DNA of 64,000 nt, from NCBI RefSeq assembly GCF_902459505.1, contig NC_047093.1, positions 78,190,308-78,254,307 on the forward strand. Reading direction: 5' to 3'. Position 1 is the stretch's first letter, and each line of letters opens with the position of its first letter. This document shows positions 22,185-32,189 of the stretch, one piece after another. Under the pieces are notes generated by a model that worked only from the letters and a program-made list of their open reading frames with translations, ran no database searches and was not told the DNA's origin. The stretch comes from Geotrypetes seraphini. Taxonomy: Eukaryota > Chordata > Amphibia > Gymnophiona > Dermophiidae. A program made the position numbers and the translations under genes.

Positions 22185-22529
22185 GTTGACCCATTTAGTG
22201 ATTTCAAATTTACACCCAGCAGTGTCTACGGTGAGCTGTCAAAGCTCAAGGTTTACAAGGCAATGGGACCAGACAACCTATACCCCAGGGAGTTGAGTGA
22301 TGTCTTGGCGGAACCACTGTCCGCGCTCTTCAACCTCTCCCTTAGTTCAGGTAGCGTCCCGTTGGACTGGAAGAAGGCTAACGTCATTCCACTCCACAAG
22401 AAAGGCTCAAAGACAGAAGCAGCAAACTATAAGACCAGTGAGTCTCACATCAATAGAGAGCAAACTAATTGAAACTCTAATCAAACACCAATTAGATACG
22501 ATCCTGAATGAGGAGAACCTCATTCAGGG
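22185..22529 (+). mobile_element. CR1-B LINE, part 1
   Basis: 5'-truncated CR1 of a second subfamily. The frame reads KAMGPDNLYPRELSDVL, SVPLDWKKANVIPLHKKGS and then LDTILNEENLIQG, the N-terminal part of the reverse transcriptase. It stops at CATTCAGGG where the CR1-A copy begins and continues at 27071 with LRDPRQHGFTKGRSC. It lies inside a DIRS fossil. Confidence 0.85.
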
Positions 22530-22967
22530 CCTTTGAGAAGGGACAAGGCAACGGAGTAAGACAGAAGGGTAAAGAAGCGACAAGTACAGAAGGAAAGCAC
22601 AGAAGGTAAGAAAGAGACAGACACAAAGGGCTAAGCCGTTCACACAAGTATAACAAGCAGGCAGAGGGAGAGAGTGAGAGAGAGGACACCAGCGGCTGGT
22701 AGAGAGAGAGAGGACCCCAGCAGCAGGTAGAGAGAGAGAGAGAGACACCAGCACAAAGCACCAACACAGAGAGAGAAGAGACAGAGAGGACACCACCAAC
22801 AGGCAGTGAGCGAGAGGACACCAGAGACAGTTAGTGAAAGAAAGAGAGGGCACCAGCACAAAGAGAGAGTCAGGGAGGACACCAACAGCAGATAGGGAGA
22901 GAGAAAGGACACAAAGCGGGCACAAGTCACAAGTAATCTCAACTGATATCTTAAAGAAGGAACAACA

Positions 22968-23945
22968 ATGGAAGCAGAAGGAAGCCAGAAGATGAGCTTT
23001 CCAGTGTTCTGCACAGACTGTCATATGTACGACTATCTCCCCTCGGGGAGACAGTCATATGTATGCAGTCGGTGTCAGGAACTGAAAAGCTTGAAGAAGG
23101 AGGTCAAGCGACTAGAGGACAAGATTCAGGAGCTAGAAGGATTTCACACCACGGAGAGACACATTGAGGAGGAAGTCAGGGAACTCGAGAGATTCATTGA
23201 AGAGGCATACAGGACGAAGGTGGAAGAGAACGAACTTCAGATGAAAGAAGAAGCTACACGGATACCAACATGCAAGGGAGAGCAAGAAGAAGATTACCTC
23301 AAGGATGACACCCACAGAGGACTACCGCAAGAGGGGGAGATTTTGGCTAGTCGAGGCCCAAAAGAAGAAAGAGTGAAGTACATTGAGGTCATTGACCTGA
23401 GACCGAAGCGAAAATTGAAGAGAGGAAAGTCAGCGATCCTAGTGGGAGACTCGATCCTTAGGCATGTGGACAGCCACATAGCAGGAGGGAGAGAGGACTG
23501 ACTGGTGACCTGCCTTCCGGGAGCAAGAACCAAGGACATCGTGGACAAAATTGGAATGATCCTGGAAGGGGCGGAGACAGAAGAGACCGCTGTAGTGATC
23601 CACATCGGGACGAACGATGTCAGCAGGAGAGACTACAAAAGAAGCACGCTGTTAGAACAATTCAAGAGTCTAGGAAGGAAGCTGAAGATGAGGGCCCAGA
23701 AGATAGTGTTCTCAGAGATCCTACTAGTACCGAGGGCAGATATGAAAAGGCAGGAGGAACTACAATCAATAAATACGTGGATGAGGAGATGGTGTGAGGA
23801 AGAAGGATTCCACTTCGTGAGGAACTGGACGGCGTTCTGGGGCAAGAGCAAGCTCTACAGGAAAGATGGACTGCACCTGAGCGCAGCAGGAACTAGACTC
23901 CTAGCAAACAACGTCAAGAGAGGAATAGAACAGGCTTTAAACTAA
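22968..23945 (+). pseudogene. CR1-A ORF1, zinc-ribbon-like and esterase domains
   Basis: ORF1 protein of a CR1 element, which binds element RNA and assists retrotransposition. The first part (22968-23501, 177 codons) has a CxxC..CxxC pair (CTDC and CSRC, residues about 15-37), a coiled coil with LKKEVKRLEDKIQELEG (about 45-90), and the start of a GDSL/SGNH esterase, VGDSILRHVD. After one in-frame TGA at 23499-23501 the same domain resumes (23505-23945) with IHIGTNDVS and, near the C terminus, DGLHLSAAGTRLL, the catalytic D-x-x-H block. The stop sits where family members would have R (CGA), so a CpG change is likely. Starts at ATG 22968. Confidence 0.85.
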
Positions 23946-24076
23946 GAAGAAGGGGAAAGCCGACAGTTGACAAAGGGTCGACGATTCGGAAGACGGTATC
24001 CTATGAAGATACCGAGGGGAAAAATGGCTGGGAAGGAACAAGGGACAAACTGCAGGAGTCGACTATCCCAGAAGAA

Positions 24077-26962
24077 GTGGTTACAATGTCTGCAGAAAAA
24101 GAGAAGAAAATATGGACCCAAGCACAGGGAAAAGAAAGGAGGACAGCAAAATACCAGGATCTAAAGTGCATATATGCTAATGCAAGGAGCCTAAGAAACA
24201 AAATGGGGGAACTAGAAGCCTTGGCCAACGCAGAAGACATCAACATCATTGGAATCTCTGAAACATGGTGGAATGAGGAAAGCAAATGGGATACAGCACT
24301 ACTGGGATACAAGCTCTATCGCCAGGACAGAACAGGACAAAAAGGAGGTGGAATAGCCCTATACATAAAAGAAGGCATACAATCCACACAAATGGACACA
24401 GCAGAGACGGCCAGCAAGCCGGAATCTCTATGGGTTAAAATACCGGGAAGGAAAGGGCCTGAAATAAAGATGGGCCTATTTTATCGCCCACCGGGGCAAA
24501 CCAGAGATATCGATGAGGAAATGGAAGCCGAGATGAAGCATGAATGCAAAAGCGGCAACACGGTTATTATGGGAGACTTCAACTACCCTGGGATAGACTG
24601 GAGGCTTGGAAGCTCGAAATGCGCTAGGGAGACAAAATTCCTGGAAGCTACACAGGATTGTTTCATGGAACAGCTTGTTAGAGAACCGACGAGAGGAAAT
24701 GCCACTCTGGATCTAATCCTAAATGGGTTAAGGGGACCTGCAAAGGAAGTAGAAGTAGTGGGATCGTTGGGAAACAGCAATCATAATATGATCAAGTTCA
24801 AGGTTGAGGTAGGAGTGTCAAAAGGCAAGAGATCCATTGCGACAACTTTTAACTTCAGGAAAGGAAACTACGAAGCAATGAGGGAATTGGTAAGGAAGAA
24901 ACTTAGGAACACTTCCAAAACATGGCTAACGGTAAATCATGCCTGGTCCTTCTTCAGGGACATGGTGAGCGAGGCGCAAAATCTGTATATCCCCAGATTC
25001 AGGAAGGGGTGTAAAAAGAATCGAACAAAAGACCCGGCGTGGAAAACCAAAACAGTGAAGGAAGCGATAAGCAATAAGAAAAAATCATTCAAGAAATGGA
25101 AAAAGGACAAAACTGAGGGGAACTGGAAAGAGCACAAGAAGCATCAAAAAGAATGTCACCGTGAGGTTCGGAAAGCCAAAAGAGAGTATGAAGAGAGGCT
25201 AGCCAGGGAAGCAAGAAATTTCAAACCATTCTTCAGATATGTTAAAGGGAAGCAGCCGGCTAGAGAGGAAGTGGGACCGCTGGACGACGGAGACAGGAAG
25301 GGAGTGGTGAAGGAGGAGAAGGTAGTGGCAGAAAGGCTTAACATGTTCTTCTCGTCTGTATTTACAAACGAAAACACGTCCAACATACCGGAACTTGAGC
25401 AATTCTTCAACGGAAGTCAGGCAGATAATTTAACATCCATAGAAGTGAGCCTTGAGGACGTTCGTAGGCAGATAGAAAAACTAAAAACTGACAAATCCCC
25501 GGGTCCAGATGGCATACATCCAAGGGTTCTGAAGGAATTAAAGGAAGAGATAGCGGAACTACTGCAGCAAATTTGCAACTTATCCCTGAAAACAGGCGAG
25601 ATCCCGGAAGATTGGAAGATAGCCAACGTTACGCCCATCTTTAAAAAGGGATCAAGAGGTGACCCGGGAAACTACAGGCCGGTGAGCCTGACTTCGGTTC
25701 CGGGGAAAATGGCAGAAGCACTGATAAAAGAAAACATCGATCAACATTTTGAAAAACATGAACTTCTGATAACCAGCCAGCATGGTTTCTGCAAGGGAAG
25801 ATCGTGCCTAACGAACTTATTGCACTTCTTCGAAGGGATCAACAAACGGATGGACAAAGGAGACCCCATAGACATCATATATCTAGATTTCCAAAAAGCC
25901 TTTGACAAGGTGCCCCATGAACGTCTACTCCGGAAACTGAAGAACCATGGGGTGGAAGGAGACGTACATAGATGGATCAGAAACTGGTTGGAGGGTAGAA
26001 AACAAAGGGTAGGAGTGAAGGGTCACTACTCCGACTGGAGGAGGGTCACGAGTGGTGTCCCGCAGGACTCGGTGCTCGGGCTGCTGCTATTTAATATCTT
26101 CATAAATGATCTAGAAACAGGAACAAAGTGCGAGATAATAAAATTTGGGGACGACACCAAACTATTTAATGGAGCTCGGACTACAGAGGACTGCGAAAAG
26201 TTACAAAGGGACTTGAACAAATTAGAAGAATGGGCGGCGAAATGGCAGATGAAGTTCAACATTGAAAAATGTAAAGTATTACATGTGGGGAGCAGAAACT
26301 CGAGGTACAACTATACAATGGGAGGGATGTTATTGAATAAGAGTACCCAGGAAAGAGACTTGGGGGTAATGGTGGACATGACAATGAAGCCGTCGGCACA
26401 GTGTGCAGCGGCCCCTAAGAGAGCGAATAGAATGCTTGGTATAATCAAAAAGGGTATTACAGCCAGAACGAAAGAAGTTATCCTGCCGTTGTATCGGGCG
26501 ATGGTGCGCCCGCATTTGGAGTACTGCGTCCAATATTGGTCGCCGTATCTTAAGAAGGATATGGCGTTAGTCGAGAGGGTTCAAAGGAGAGCAACACGTC
26601 TGATAATAGGTATGGAAAACCTGTCATATTCTGAGAGATTGGAGAAGCTGGGTCTCTTTTCCCTGGAGAAGAGGAGACTTAGAGGGGATATGATAGAGAC
26701 TTACAAGATCATGAAGGGCATAGAGAGAGTAGAGAGGGACAGATTCTTCGAACTTTCGAAAAATAAGAGAACAAGAGGGCATTCGGAAAAGTTGAAAGGG
26801 GACAGATTCAAAACAAATGCTAGGAAGTTCTTCTTTACCCAACGTGTGGTGGACACCTGGAATGCGCTTCCAGAGGACGTTATAAGGCAGAGTACGGTAC
26901 TGGGGTTCAAGAAAGGATTGGACAAATTCCTACTGGAAATGGGGATAGAGGGGTATAGATAG
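24077..26962 (+). CDS. CR1-A ORF2: endonuclease and reverse transcriptase
   Basis: 961 codons without interruption. N-terminal APE-type endonuclease: YANARSLRNK (Asn35), ISETWW (Glu62), MGDFNYPGIDW (Asp167, Asn169), LDLIL (Asp212), and SNH at 234-236 where families have SDH. Reverse transcriptase: SPGPDGIHP (474-482), NYRPVSLTS (532-540), HGFCKGRSC (569-577), motif A IYLDFQKAFD (Asp604), motif B VPQDSVLGLLLF (661-672; usual VPQGSVLGPLLF) and motif C FGDDTKL (690-696; usual FADD). The C-terminal half has LEYCVQYWSPYL and LRGDMIETYK. Length fits a full CR1 ORF2. The SDH-to-SNH and motif B/C changes suggest this copy is catalytically impaired despite its open frame. It follows ORF1 by about 130 bases. 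Confidence 0.92.
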   Translation: MVTMSAEKEKKIWTQAQGKERRTAKYQDLKCIYANARSLRNKMGELEALANAEDINIIGISETWWNEESKWDTALLGYKLYRQDRTGQKGGGIALYIKEGIQSTQMDTAETASKPESLWVKIPGRKGPEIKMGLFYRPPGQTRDIDEEMEAEMKHECKSGNTVIMGDFNYPGIDWRLGSSKCARETKFLEATQDCFMEQLVREPTRGNATLDLILNGLRGPAKEVEVVGSLGNSNHNMIKFKVEVGVSKGKRSIATTFNFRKGNYEAMRELVRKKLRNTSKTWLTVNHAWSFFRDMVSEAQNLYIPRFRKGCKKNRTKDPAWKTKTVKEAISNKKKSFKKWKKDKTEGNWKEHKKHQKECHREVRKAKREYEERLAREARNFKPFFRYVKGKQPAREEVGPLDDGDRKGVVKEEKVVAERLNMFFSSVFTNENTSNIPELEQFFNGSQADNLTSIEVSLEDVRRQIEKLKTDKSPGPDGIHPRVLKELKEEIAELLQQICNLSLKTGEIPEDWKIANVTPIFKKGSRGDPGNYRPVSLTSVPGKMAEALIKENIDQHFEKHELLITSQHGFCKGRSCLTNLLHFFEGINKRMDKGDPIDIIYLDFQKAFDKVPHERLLRKLKNHGVEGDVHRWIRNWLEGRKQRVGVKGHYSDWRRVTSGVPQDSVLGLLLFNIFINDLETGTKCEIIKFGDDTKLFNGARTTEDCEKLQRDLNKLEEWAAKWQMKFNIEKCKVLHVGSRNSRYNYTMGGMLLNKSTQERDLGVMVDMTMKPSAQCAAAPKRANRMLGIIKKGITARTKEVILPLYRAMVRPHLEYCVQYWSPYLKKDMALVERVQRRATRLIIGMENLSYSERLEKLGLFSLEKRRLRGDMIETYKIMKGIERVERDRFFELSKNKRTRGHSEKLKGDRFKTNARKFFFTQRVVDTWNALPEDVIRQSTVLGFKKGLDKFLLEMGIEGYR

Positions 26963-27070
26963 AAGATTACTGCACAGGTCCTGGACCTGTTGGGCCGCCG
27001 CGTGAGTGGACTGCTGGGCACGATGGACCTCAGGTCTGACCCAGCAGAGGCATTTCTTATGTTCTTATGT

Positions 27071-28354
27071 AACCTACGGGATCCCCGTCAACATGGATTT
27101 ACTAAGGGGAGATCCTGCCAATCCAACCTGATCAGCTTCTTTGACTGGGTGACAGGGAAGCTAGATGTTGGAGAGTCCCTGGACATCGTATACCTGAACT
27201 TTAGCAAAGCATTCGATAGCGTACCTCACCGCAGGTTGCTAAGCAAGATGAGTTCTATAGGATTGGGCGACACATTGACGAAGTGGGTTGGGAACTGGCT
27301 TGGAGGTAGGGCTCAAAGGGTAATGGTGAACGGCACCCCCTCTGAAATGACGGAGGTGATCAGTGGAGTGCCCCAGGCTCGGTCTTGGGCCCGATACTAT
27401 TCAATATCTTTATAAGGAACTTGGCAGAAGGGCTCCAAGGTAAAATAACATTATTCGCCGATGAAGCCAAACTAAGCAACGTAGTGGGCAAAAGCACAAT
27501 GGATAAAAATTCAATGCCCGACAATATGATGCACGATCTACTCTTACTGGAGAACTGGTCTAAGACATGGCAGCTCAGCTTCAATGCCAAAAAATGCAAA
27601 GTTATGCACCTGGGTAGCCAAAATCCATGCAGGACTTATACCCTTAATGGCGAGATCCTAACAAGAATGGTAGCAGAACGAGACTTAGGGGTGATCGTCA
27701 GTGAGGACATGAAGGCTGCCAATCAAGTGGAGCAAGCTTCATCCAAGGCAAGACAAATCATAGGTTGCATACACAGGGGTTTCGACAGCCGTAAGCCTGA
27801 GGACATTATGTCTTTGTATAGATCCATGGTGAGGCCCCACCTGGAATACTGTGCAATTCTGGAGGCCGCATTACCGTAAGGAGGTGCTGAGGCTGGAATC
27901 GGTCCAGAAAATGGCCACCCTGATGGTCTCAGGACTGAAGGATCTCCCGTACGAAGAACGGTTAGATAAATTACAGCTATACTCGCTTGAAGAGCGCAGA
28001 GTGAGGGGAGACATGATCGAGACGTTCAAGTATCTCATGGGCCGCATTGAAGCGGAGGAGGATAGCTTCTTTTTCAAGCGTCCCACGGCAACAAGAGGGC
28101 ATCCGTGGAAAATCAGAGGCGGGAAACTGCGCGGGGACACCAGGAAATTATTTTTCACTGAAAGGATGGTTGATCGCTGGAATGGTCTTCCACTTCAGGT
28201 GATTGAGGCCAGCAGCGTGCCTGATTTTAAGGCCAAATGGGATCGACACGTGGGATCTATTCACAGGGTAAAGGCAGGGGAGGGTCATTAGGATGGGCAG
28301 ACTGGATGGGCCATGGCCCTTATCTGCCGTCTATTTCTATGTTTCTATGTTTCT
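27071..28354 (+). pseudogene. CR1-B LINE, part 2 (RT and 3' end)
   Basis: Continuation of the interrupted CR1-B. It runs HGFTKGRSCQSNL, motif A VYLNFSKAFD (Asn where Asp is expected), VISGVPQ followed by a frameshift near 27370, LFADEAKL (motif C, FADE for FADD), KTWQLSFNAKKCKVMHLG, a second frameshift near 27860, and RRVRGDMIETFKY to WDRHVGSIHR. The 3' UTR has GGGCAGACTGGATGGGCC and ends in TTTCTATG units at about 28354. Substitutions at two catalytic aspartate positions plus frameshifts mean it is dead and older than CR1-A, as expected for the host of the insertion. Confidence 0.88.
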
Positions 28355-28380
28355 AGGGCTGAGTGCAGATCTAGTTAGAC

Positions 28381-28576
28381 CAGTGATTCCCAACCCTGTC
28401 CTGGAGGACCACCAGGCCAATCGGGTTTTCAGGCTAGCCCTAATGAATATGCATGAGAGAGATTTGCATATGATGGAAGTGATAGGCATGCAAATTTGCT
28501 TCATGCATATTCATTAGGGCTAGCCTGAAAACCCAATTGGCCTGGTGTTCCTCCAGGACAGGGTTGGGAACCACTG
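28381..28576. mobile_element. Palindromic hAT miniature element inside DIRS fossil
   Basis: 196 bases, starting CAGTGATTCCCAACCCTGTC and ending GGGTTGGGAACCACTG, with near-palindromic arms around TATGCATGAGAG and TTCATGCATATTCAT. Perfect 8-bp target duplications AGTTAGAC at 28373-28380 and 28577-28584 establish a hAT-type insertion. Confidence 0.92.
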
Positions 28577-28786
28577 AGTTAGACCATTGGGTGATGGAGA
28601 TCATTCAAAGCAGTTGCAAGCTCAAATTCACCCAGCCCTTAACAGACTGGTTTGTGGAATCCCCAGCAGGGTGAACAAAGAAAGCAAGCAAACAAGGTTG
28701 CCGCTACAGTTCAGAGATTGTTAGATATTCAGGTCATAGAGATCATACCACCTGAAGATTTGGGCTTGGGCAGATACTCCATATAC

Positions 28787-29036
28787 TTCAGATTTTGGTG
28801 AAAAAAATATACAAAAATGGTTTAAAATTCAGTTGCAAAAACATGTACATTTTAAAAGTAAAACTGTTAAGTCATATCAGTCTCATACTATTCAGTAGTC
28901 CTCTTCAGCAAAAATATGCAACATTGTATTTTTATTCCAGTTAGTATTTACAACCTTGTATAGCATGCTTTTTAAAATACTGTATTCTTGTTTTCTCTCC
29001 ACTCCAGACCAAAGACAAGGTTCACACACTAATATA
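28787..29036. repeat. R1 interspersed repeat, copy 2, inside DIRS fossil
   Basis: Nearly identical to 32335-32600: TTCAGATTTTGGTGAAAAAA, CAGTTGCAAAAACATGTAC, GACAAGGTTCACACACTAA. It splits the DIRS reverse transcriptase; flanking ATATA on each side could be a short target duplication. Confidence 0.75.
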
Positions 29037-29937
29037 ATAGTGGCCAAGAAAGGCTCAGAAGACTGGAGACCCATTCTGGATCTTACACACGTCAATGCAG
29101 CACTGAAAGTTCTGCGCTTTTGCATGCAGACAATATGGTCAGTCAATGTGGAAGAAATACTAGGGGAATTGCTGACCTGATTTGACAGAAGCATACCTGC
29201 ACATTTCCATTGTTCCGGAACACAGAAAGTTCCTAAGATTTCATGTCCTCTCCAAAGTGCTCTGCATTCTGTTGGTCGCCACATTCAGACTCCCTGCAGA
29301 TGTCTCTGCCGTGGACTCCAGAAGTCCAGACCAGTTTGGGCTGGTGGCTCTGCCTCTCAGAATAGCTTTATGGGTAATAGTGACAACAGATACCAGCCTG
29401 TTCAACTGGGGGATTCACTGCAACAGATGCCCAATCCAGGGGCTTTGGTCGACCTCCCAAAAGAAGTGGCTGATTGGAGCTTCAAGCCATTCAATTGGCA
29501 TTGCAGAAGCTGGAGAAGAGTCTGGAGAGGCAAGCGGTAGTATACGATAATCACCAAGGAGGCATGAAGAGTGCGCAGCTGAGTCTAGAGGCCCACTCAC
29601 TGTTCTGGTGGGCAGAGTTTAATCTTCAGGCTCTTCCAGCAGTACATGTACATCTTCAGGCTCTTCCAGCAGTTTCCAGGCTGATTTCTTCTGCAGGCAC
29701 ACGCTGTATCCAGAAGAATGGACGCTGTCTTCCACAGCCTTCCAATCCATCGTTCTTTGCTGGGGTTGCCCAACATTCTATCTTATGGTGTCAGCAAGAA
29801 GAAGGTGGACCGCTTCTTCAGTCGCAAATCCGAGCCTGGAAGCACAGGGCTGGACACTTTGACCCAGCCATGGCTAAACAATAATCTCTTATATGTGTTT
29901 CCTCCATGGCACATGATAGGGTGGATACTCCACAGGA

Positions 29938-30012
29938 TTGCAAGCTTCTGTCTGTGTATGTGTTTTTTGGAATCTGCTTCGTATAAAGTGGCATATAAAT
30001 AAAAACCACAAA
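29938..30012 (+). mobile_element. Short LINE-type 3' tail insertion
   Basis: AAAGTGGCATATAAATAAAA interrupts the DIRS coding homology, which resumes at 30015. The tail resembles L2-like LINE ends. Confidence 0.5.
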
Positions 30013-30660
30013 CCATCTGGGAAAAGTCATTTTCATGGCTCCAGATTGGCCAAGCAGACTGTGGTATGCAGATCTAGTGCATCTTCAGAGTGGCACAGAT
30101 CTTTCTCAAGGGCCAGTGGTCATAAAAGATCCAGATCATTTTGCTCTTAGGCATAGCTCTAGAGTTCACGGCGTTAGCGTGTAAAGGATACTCAGAGGTA
30201 GTGATGGCTACTCTTCTCAGAGCCAAAAAGTCTACGATGATCTCTGCTTATGCTAAGACGTGTGAAACATTTCAGCACTGATGCATTAAGGAGCTTTCTC
30301 TGCTCTGATCTTGGAAGTGTTAGCTTTCCTCCAGGCTGGCCTTGATAAAGGTCTTACAGTGACATCTCTCAGAGTCTAGGTTGTGGGACTCTCTTGTTTC
30401 AGAACTTGAGAATGGAAAGCTTCCTTGGCATCTCATCTGGACATAGCCAGATTCCTAAAAGGGATGCTGTGGATCAGGCCCACCGTAAAACACCCATTTC
30501 TATCATGAAACCTTAATGTGATTTTGCAAGGAAGAATCCATGATGGATCTAATGCTCAAGAAGGTTTTTCTCATGGCCCTTACCTCAATGAGAAGAGTGT
30601 CTGAGCTACATGCTCTTTCCTGCAGAGAGCCCTTCCTCAAGAGAGAGAAAGTGAGTCATG

Positions 30661-30920
30661 GACCAAATGGCTAGGTTGGGAGGGAGAGAAAAGGGGGAGA
30701 TATATTAGACTGAGGGGGCAGAAACCAGAGATATGCTGGACCATGGGGGAGAGGGGTAGGTGGGGAGAGATGGAACAGGAAGATGCTGGAGGCGGGGTAG
30801 GTAAAGGTACAGGAAGATATGAGAGGGAGGGGGAGACAGGGAGAAGATGCTAGTGAAACCATGTGGGAGAGGCCAAGAGGGATTGACAATGAGTGAGAGG
30901 AGGATAATGAATGCACAGGG
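30661..30920. repeat. Purine-rich degenerate tandem tract
   Basis: GGGAGGGAGAGAAAAGG and similar units; the reverse-strand counterpart of the pyrimidine tracts at 433-930 and 17230-17770. Confidence 0.5.
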
Positions 30921-31107
30921 TAGAAATGTGTAGTAATGTCAACAATATCTCTTTTTCATAATTCAAAAATACATTAATTTCCATATAAACAGTTCTAATT
31001 TTGCAAGGTAATATTCAGCAGAGCAATCAACTTTATTTTTTTTTTAATGTAGGCCACTGGGGGGCGGGGAAGGTTATACCTGAATATTCAGCATTGGATT
31101 GTACCCA

Positions 31108-31170
31108 GACACTGGCACTGACACTGGCACTGACACTGGCACTGACACTGGCACTGACACTGGCACTGAA
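31108..31170. repeat. 12-bp tandem repeat
   Basis: About five copies of ACTGGCACTGAC in perfect register. Confidence 0.9.
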
Positions 31171-31539
31171 TCATAAAGCAGCCATCGGCACACATCCATG
31201 CCTCTGTACACTAGGGTATGTGTGGAACATGTTGATGCATTCTATAATATATGCAACTAGGGAAGTCAATGAGGATACCGTCATTTGCAATCTCAAAATG
31301 TACTTTAAAAAGTTATATAAAAAGTTGGTGCCTATTCAGTTGATCCAACTGATGGCATGCATATGATCATTTAGGAGGGAATTCATCGATGGGCGCTAAG
31401 TGATTTAGCTTGCGCTGTGTTAGCACCCGCTAAACACTAGGATGCCCATTATATTCCTATGCCAATCAAGAAAAATGTCAGAACTAATCTAACATTTGTG
31501 CAGCACTTCATTCATCATAAATATAACCTGTCTTATTGA

Positions 31540-31815
31540 TCCTCAGCAGGCCACCAGGCACTCAAACTTCTTTCATAGTGCCGGGCTTTAAGCTCCCAAT
31601 CGTCATCGGATCATCGGGTTCTATTGAGTTATTTAAATACTTATGTGTTTATTATTTAATATACCCTCTTAAATAAATCTGTACTAAAAGTACGTAGCTG
31701 TGCAAAGACGCTTCATGCGGGGGGTTGATTCACCAACATGTTTTGCCCATGAAATTCAAAGGGCTTTTTCAGGGTTACCACTCCCGACTTTTAACCATTC
31801 AAACCGACCATAGCG
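31540..31815 (-). mobile_element. Penelope-like terminal remnant
   Basis: On the minus strand, a block with CCGATGACGATTGGGAG parallels CCGATGACGATTAGGGG at 12842 in the Penelope-like element's 3' region. It carries its own hammerhead motif at 31732-31775. Confidence 0.6.
31732..31775 (-). ncRNA. Hammerhead-ribozyme-like motif
   Basis: Minus strand. Stem I ACC (31775-31773) with GGT (31734-31732). Core CTGAAAA (one change from CTGANGA). Stem II GCCC/GGGC with a 12-base loop. AAAA in place of GAAA. Stem III is the palindrome ACATGT (31741-31736), as in the copy at 12650. Confidence 0.5.
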
Positions 31816-31970
31816 TCTGATATCAATTTGATAGTTCTTCATCCAAGTTTGTCAAATTAGTGCCAAAGGCTAACATTATTTTCCTATGAGCATCTACAGT
31901 TAGCACACACTAAATTGCTTAGTGCCGATTGATGAATTCCCACCTTAATCTCAGTAAATAGGGCGGCGGA

Positions 31971-32165
31971 GTGACCTAGTGGTTAGAGCGGCTGCCTCAG
32001 CACCCCGAGGTTGCGAGTTCAATTCCCACTGCAGCTTCTTGTGACTCTGGGCAAATCATTTAACGAATCATTGCCCCAGGTACAAAATAAGTGCCTGTGT
32101 AAAATATGTAGACCGCTTTGATTGTGTAACCACACAGAAAAAGCAGTATATCAAGGCCTTTACCC
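31971..32165 (+). mobile_element. tRNA-derived SINE
   Basis: tRNA-like head with A-box region GTGACCTAGTGGTTAGAGC and B-box GAGTTCAATTCCC, preceded by CACCCCGAGGTTGC. The body has GTGACTCTGGGCAAATCA and GCCCCAGGTAC; the tail AGACCGCTTTGATTG and AAAGCAGTATATCAAG resembles the L2-like LINE 3' end. Transcribed by RNA polymerase III in active copies; not a tRNA gene. Confidence 0.85.
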
Positions 32166-32189
32166 TTTAATACCCGTTTCATCAAATGC

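Larger units (their letters stand above)
22530..27070 (+). mobile_element. CR1-A LINE, nearly full-length
   Basis: A 4.5-kb CR1 copy with GA-rich 5' UTR (22530-22967, units with AGAGAGAGAGGACACCAGC), ORF1 (22968-23945, one internal stop), ORF2 (24077-26962, open) and a ~110-base 3' UTR ending in TTCTTATG units. It sits inside CR1-B, interrupting its reverse transcriptase. No clear target duplication, as is usual for CR1. It is one of the youngest LINEs in the window, judged by the open ORF2. Confidence 0.9.
28355..30660 (+). mobile_element. DIRS-type retroelement fossil, RT, RNase H and recombinase
   Basis: Continuation of the DIRS copy of 20990-22184. In order: reverse transcriptase blocks (WVMEIIQSS near 28590; DWRPILDL near 29070; HRKFLRF near 29220), an RNase H region (ELQAIQLALQ near 29478), a motif like LLYVFPP near 29890, and a tyrosine-recombinase region (30300-30640). 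It is interrupted by a hAT miniature element, an R1 copy and an L2-like tail. Clearly broken with many breaks; older than every element nested in it. DIRS elements integrate by tyrosine recombinase. Confidence 0.75.
31374..31944. mobile_element. TTA-flanked miniature element (PIF/Harbinger-like) holding a PLE remnant
   Basis: GGAGGGAATTCATCGATGG faces CCGATTGATGAATTCCCACC; TTA flanks both ends (31371-31373, 31945-31947), the usual PIF/Harbinger duplication. The arms continue with GCGCTAAGTGATTTAGC and its inverse. The middle (about 31480-31815) is foreign: a Penelope-type terminal remnant. Confidence 0.7.

Noticed and set aside
22492-23024. Serine/leucine-rich minus-strand open frames
   Set aside because: Antisense to the GA-rich 5' UTR of CR1-A; composition artefact.
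31108-31170. CRISPR-like array
   Set aside because: Simple 12-bp tandem repeat without spacers, in a eukaryotic genome.
31971-32045. tRNA gene
   Set aside because: A- and B-box are part of a longer SINE with LINE-like tail; no tRNA cloverleaf in full.
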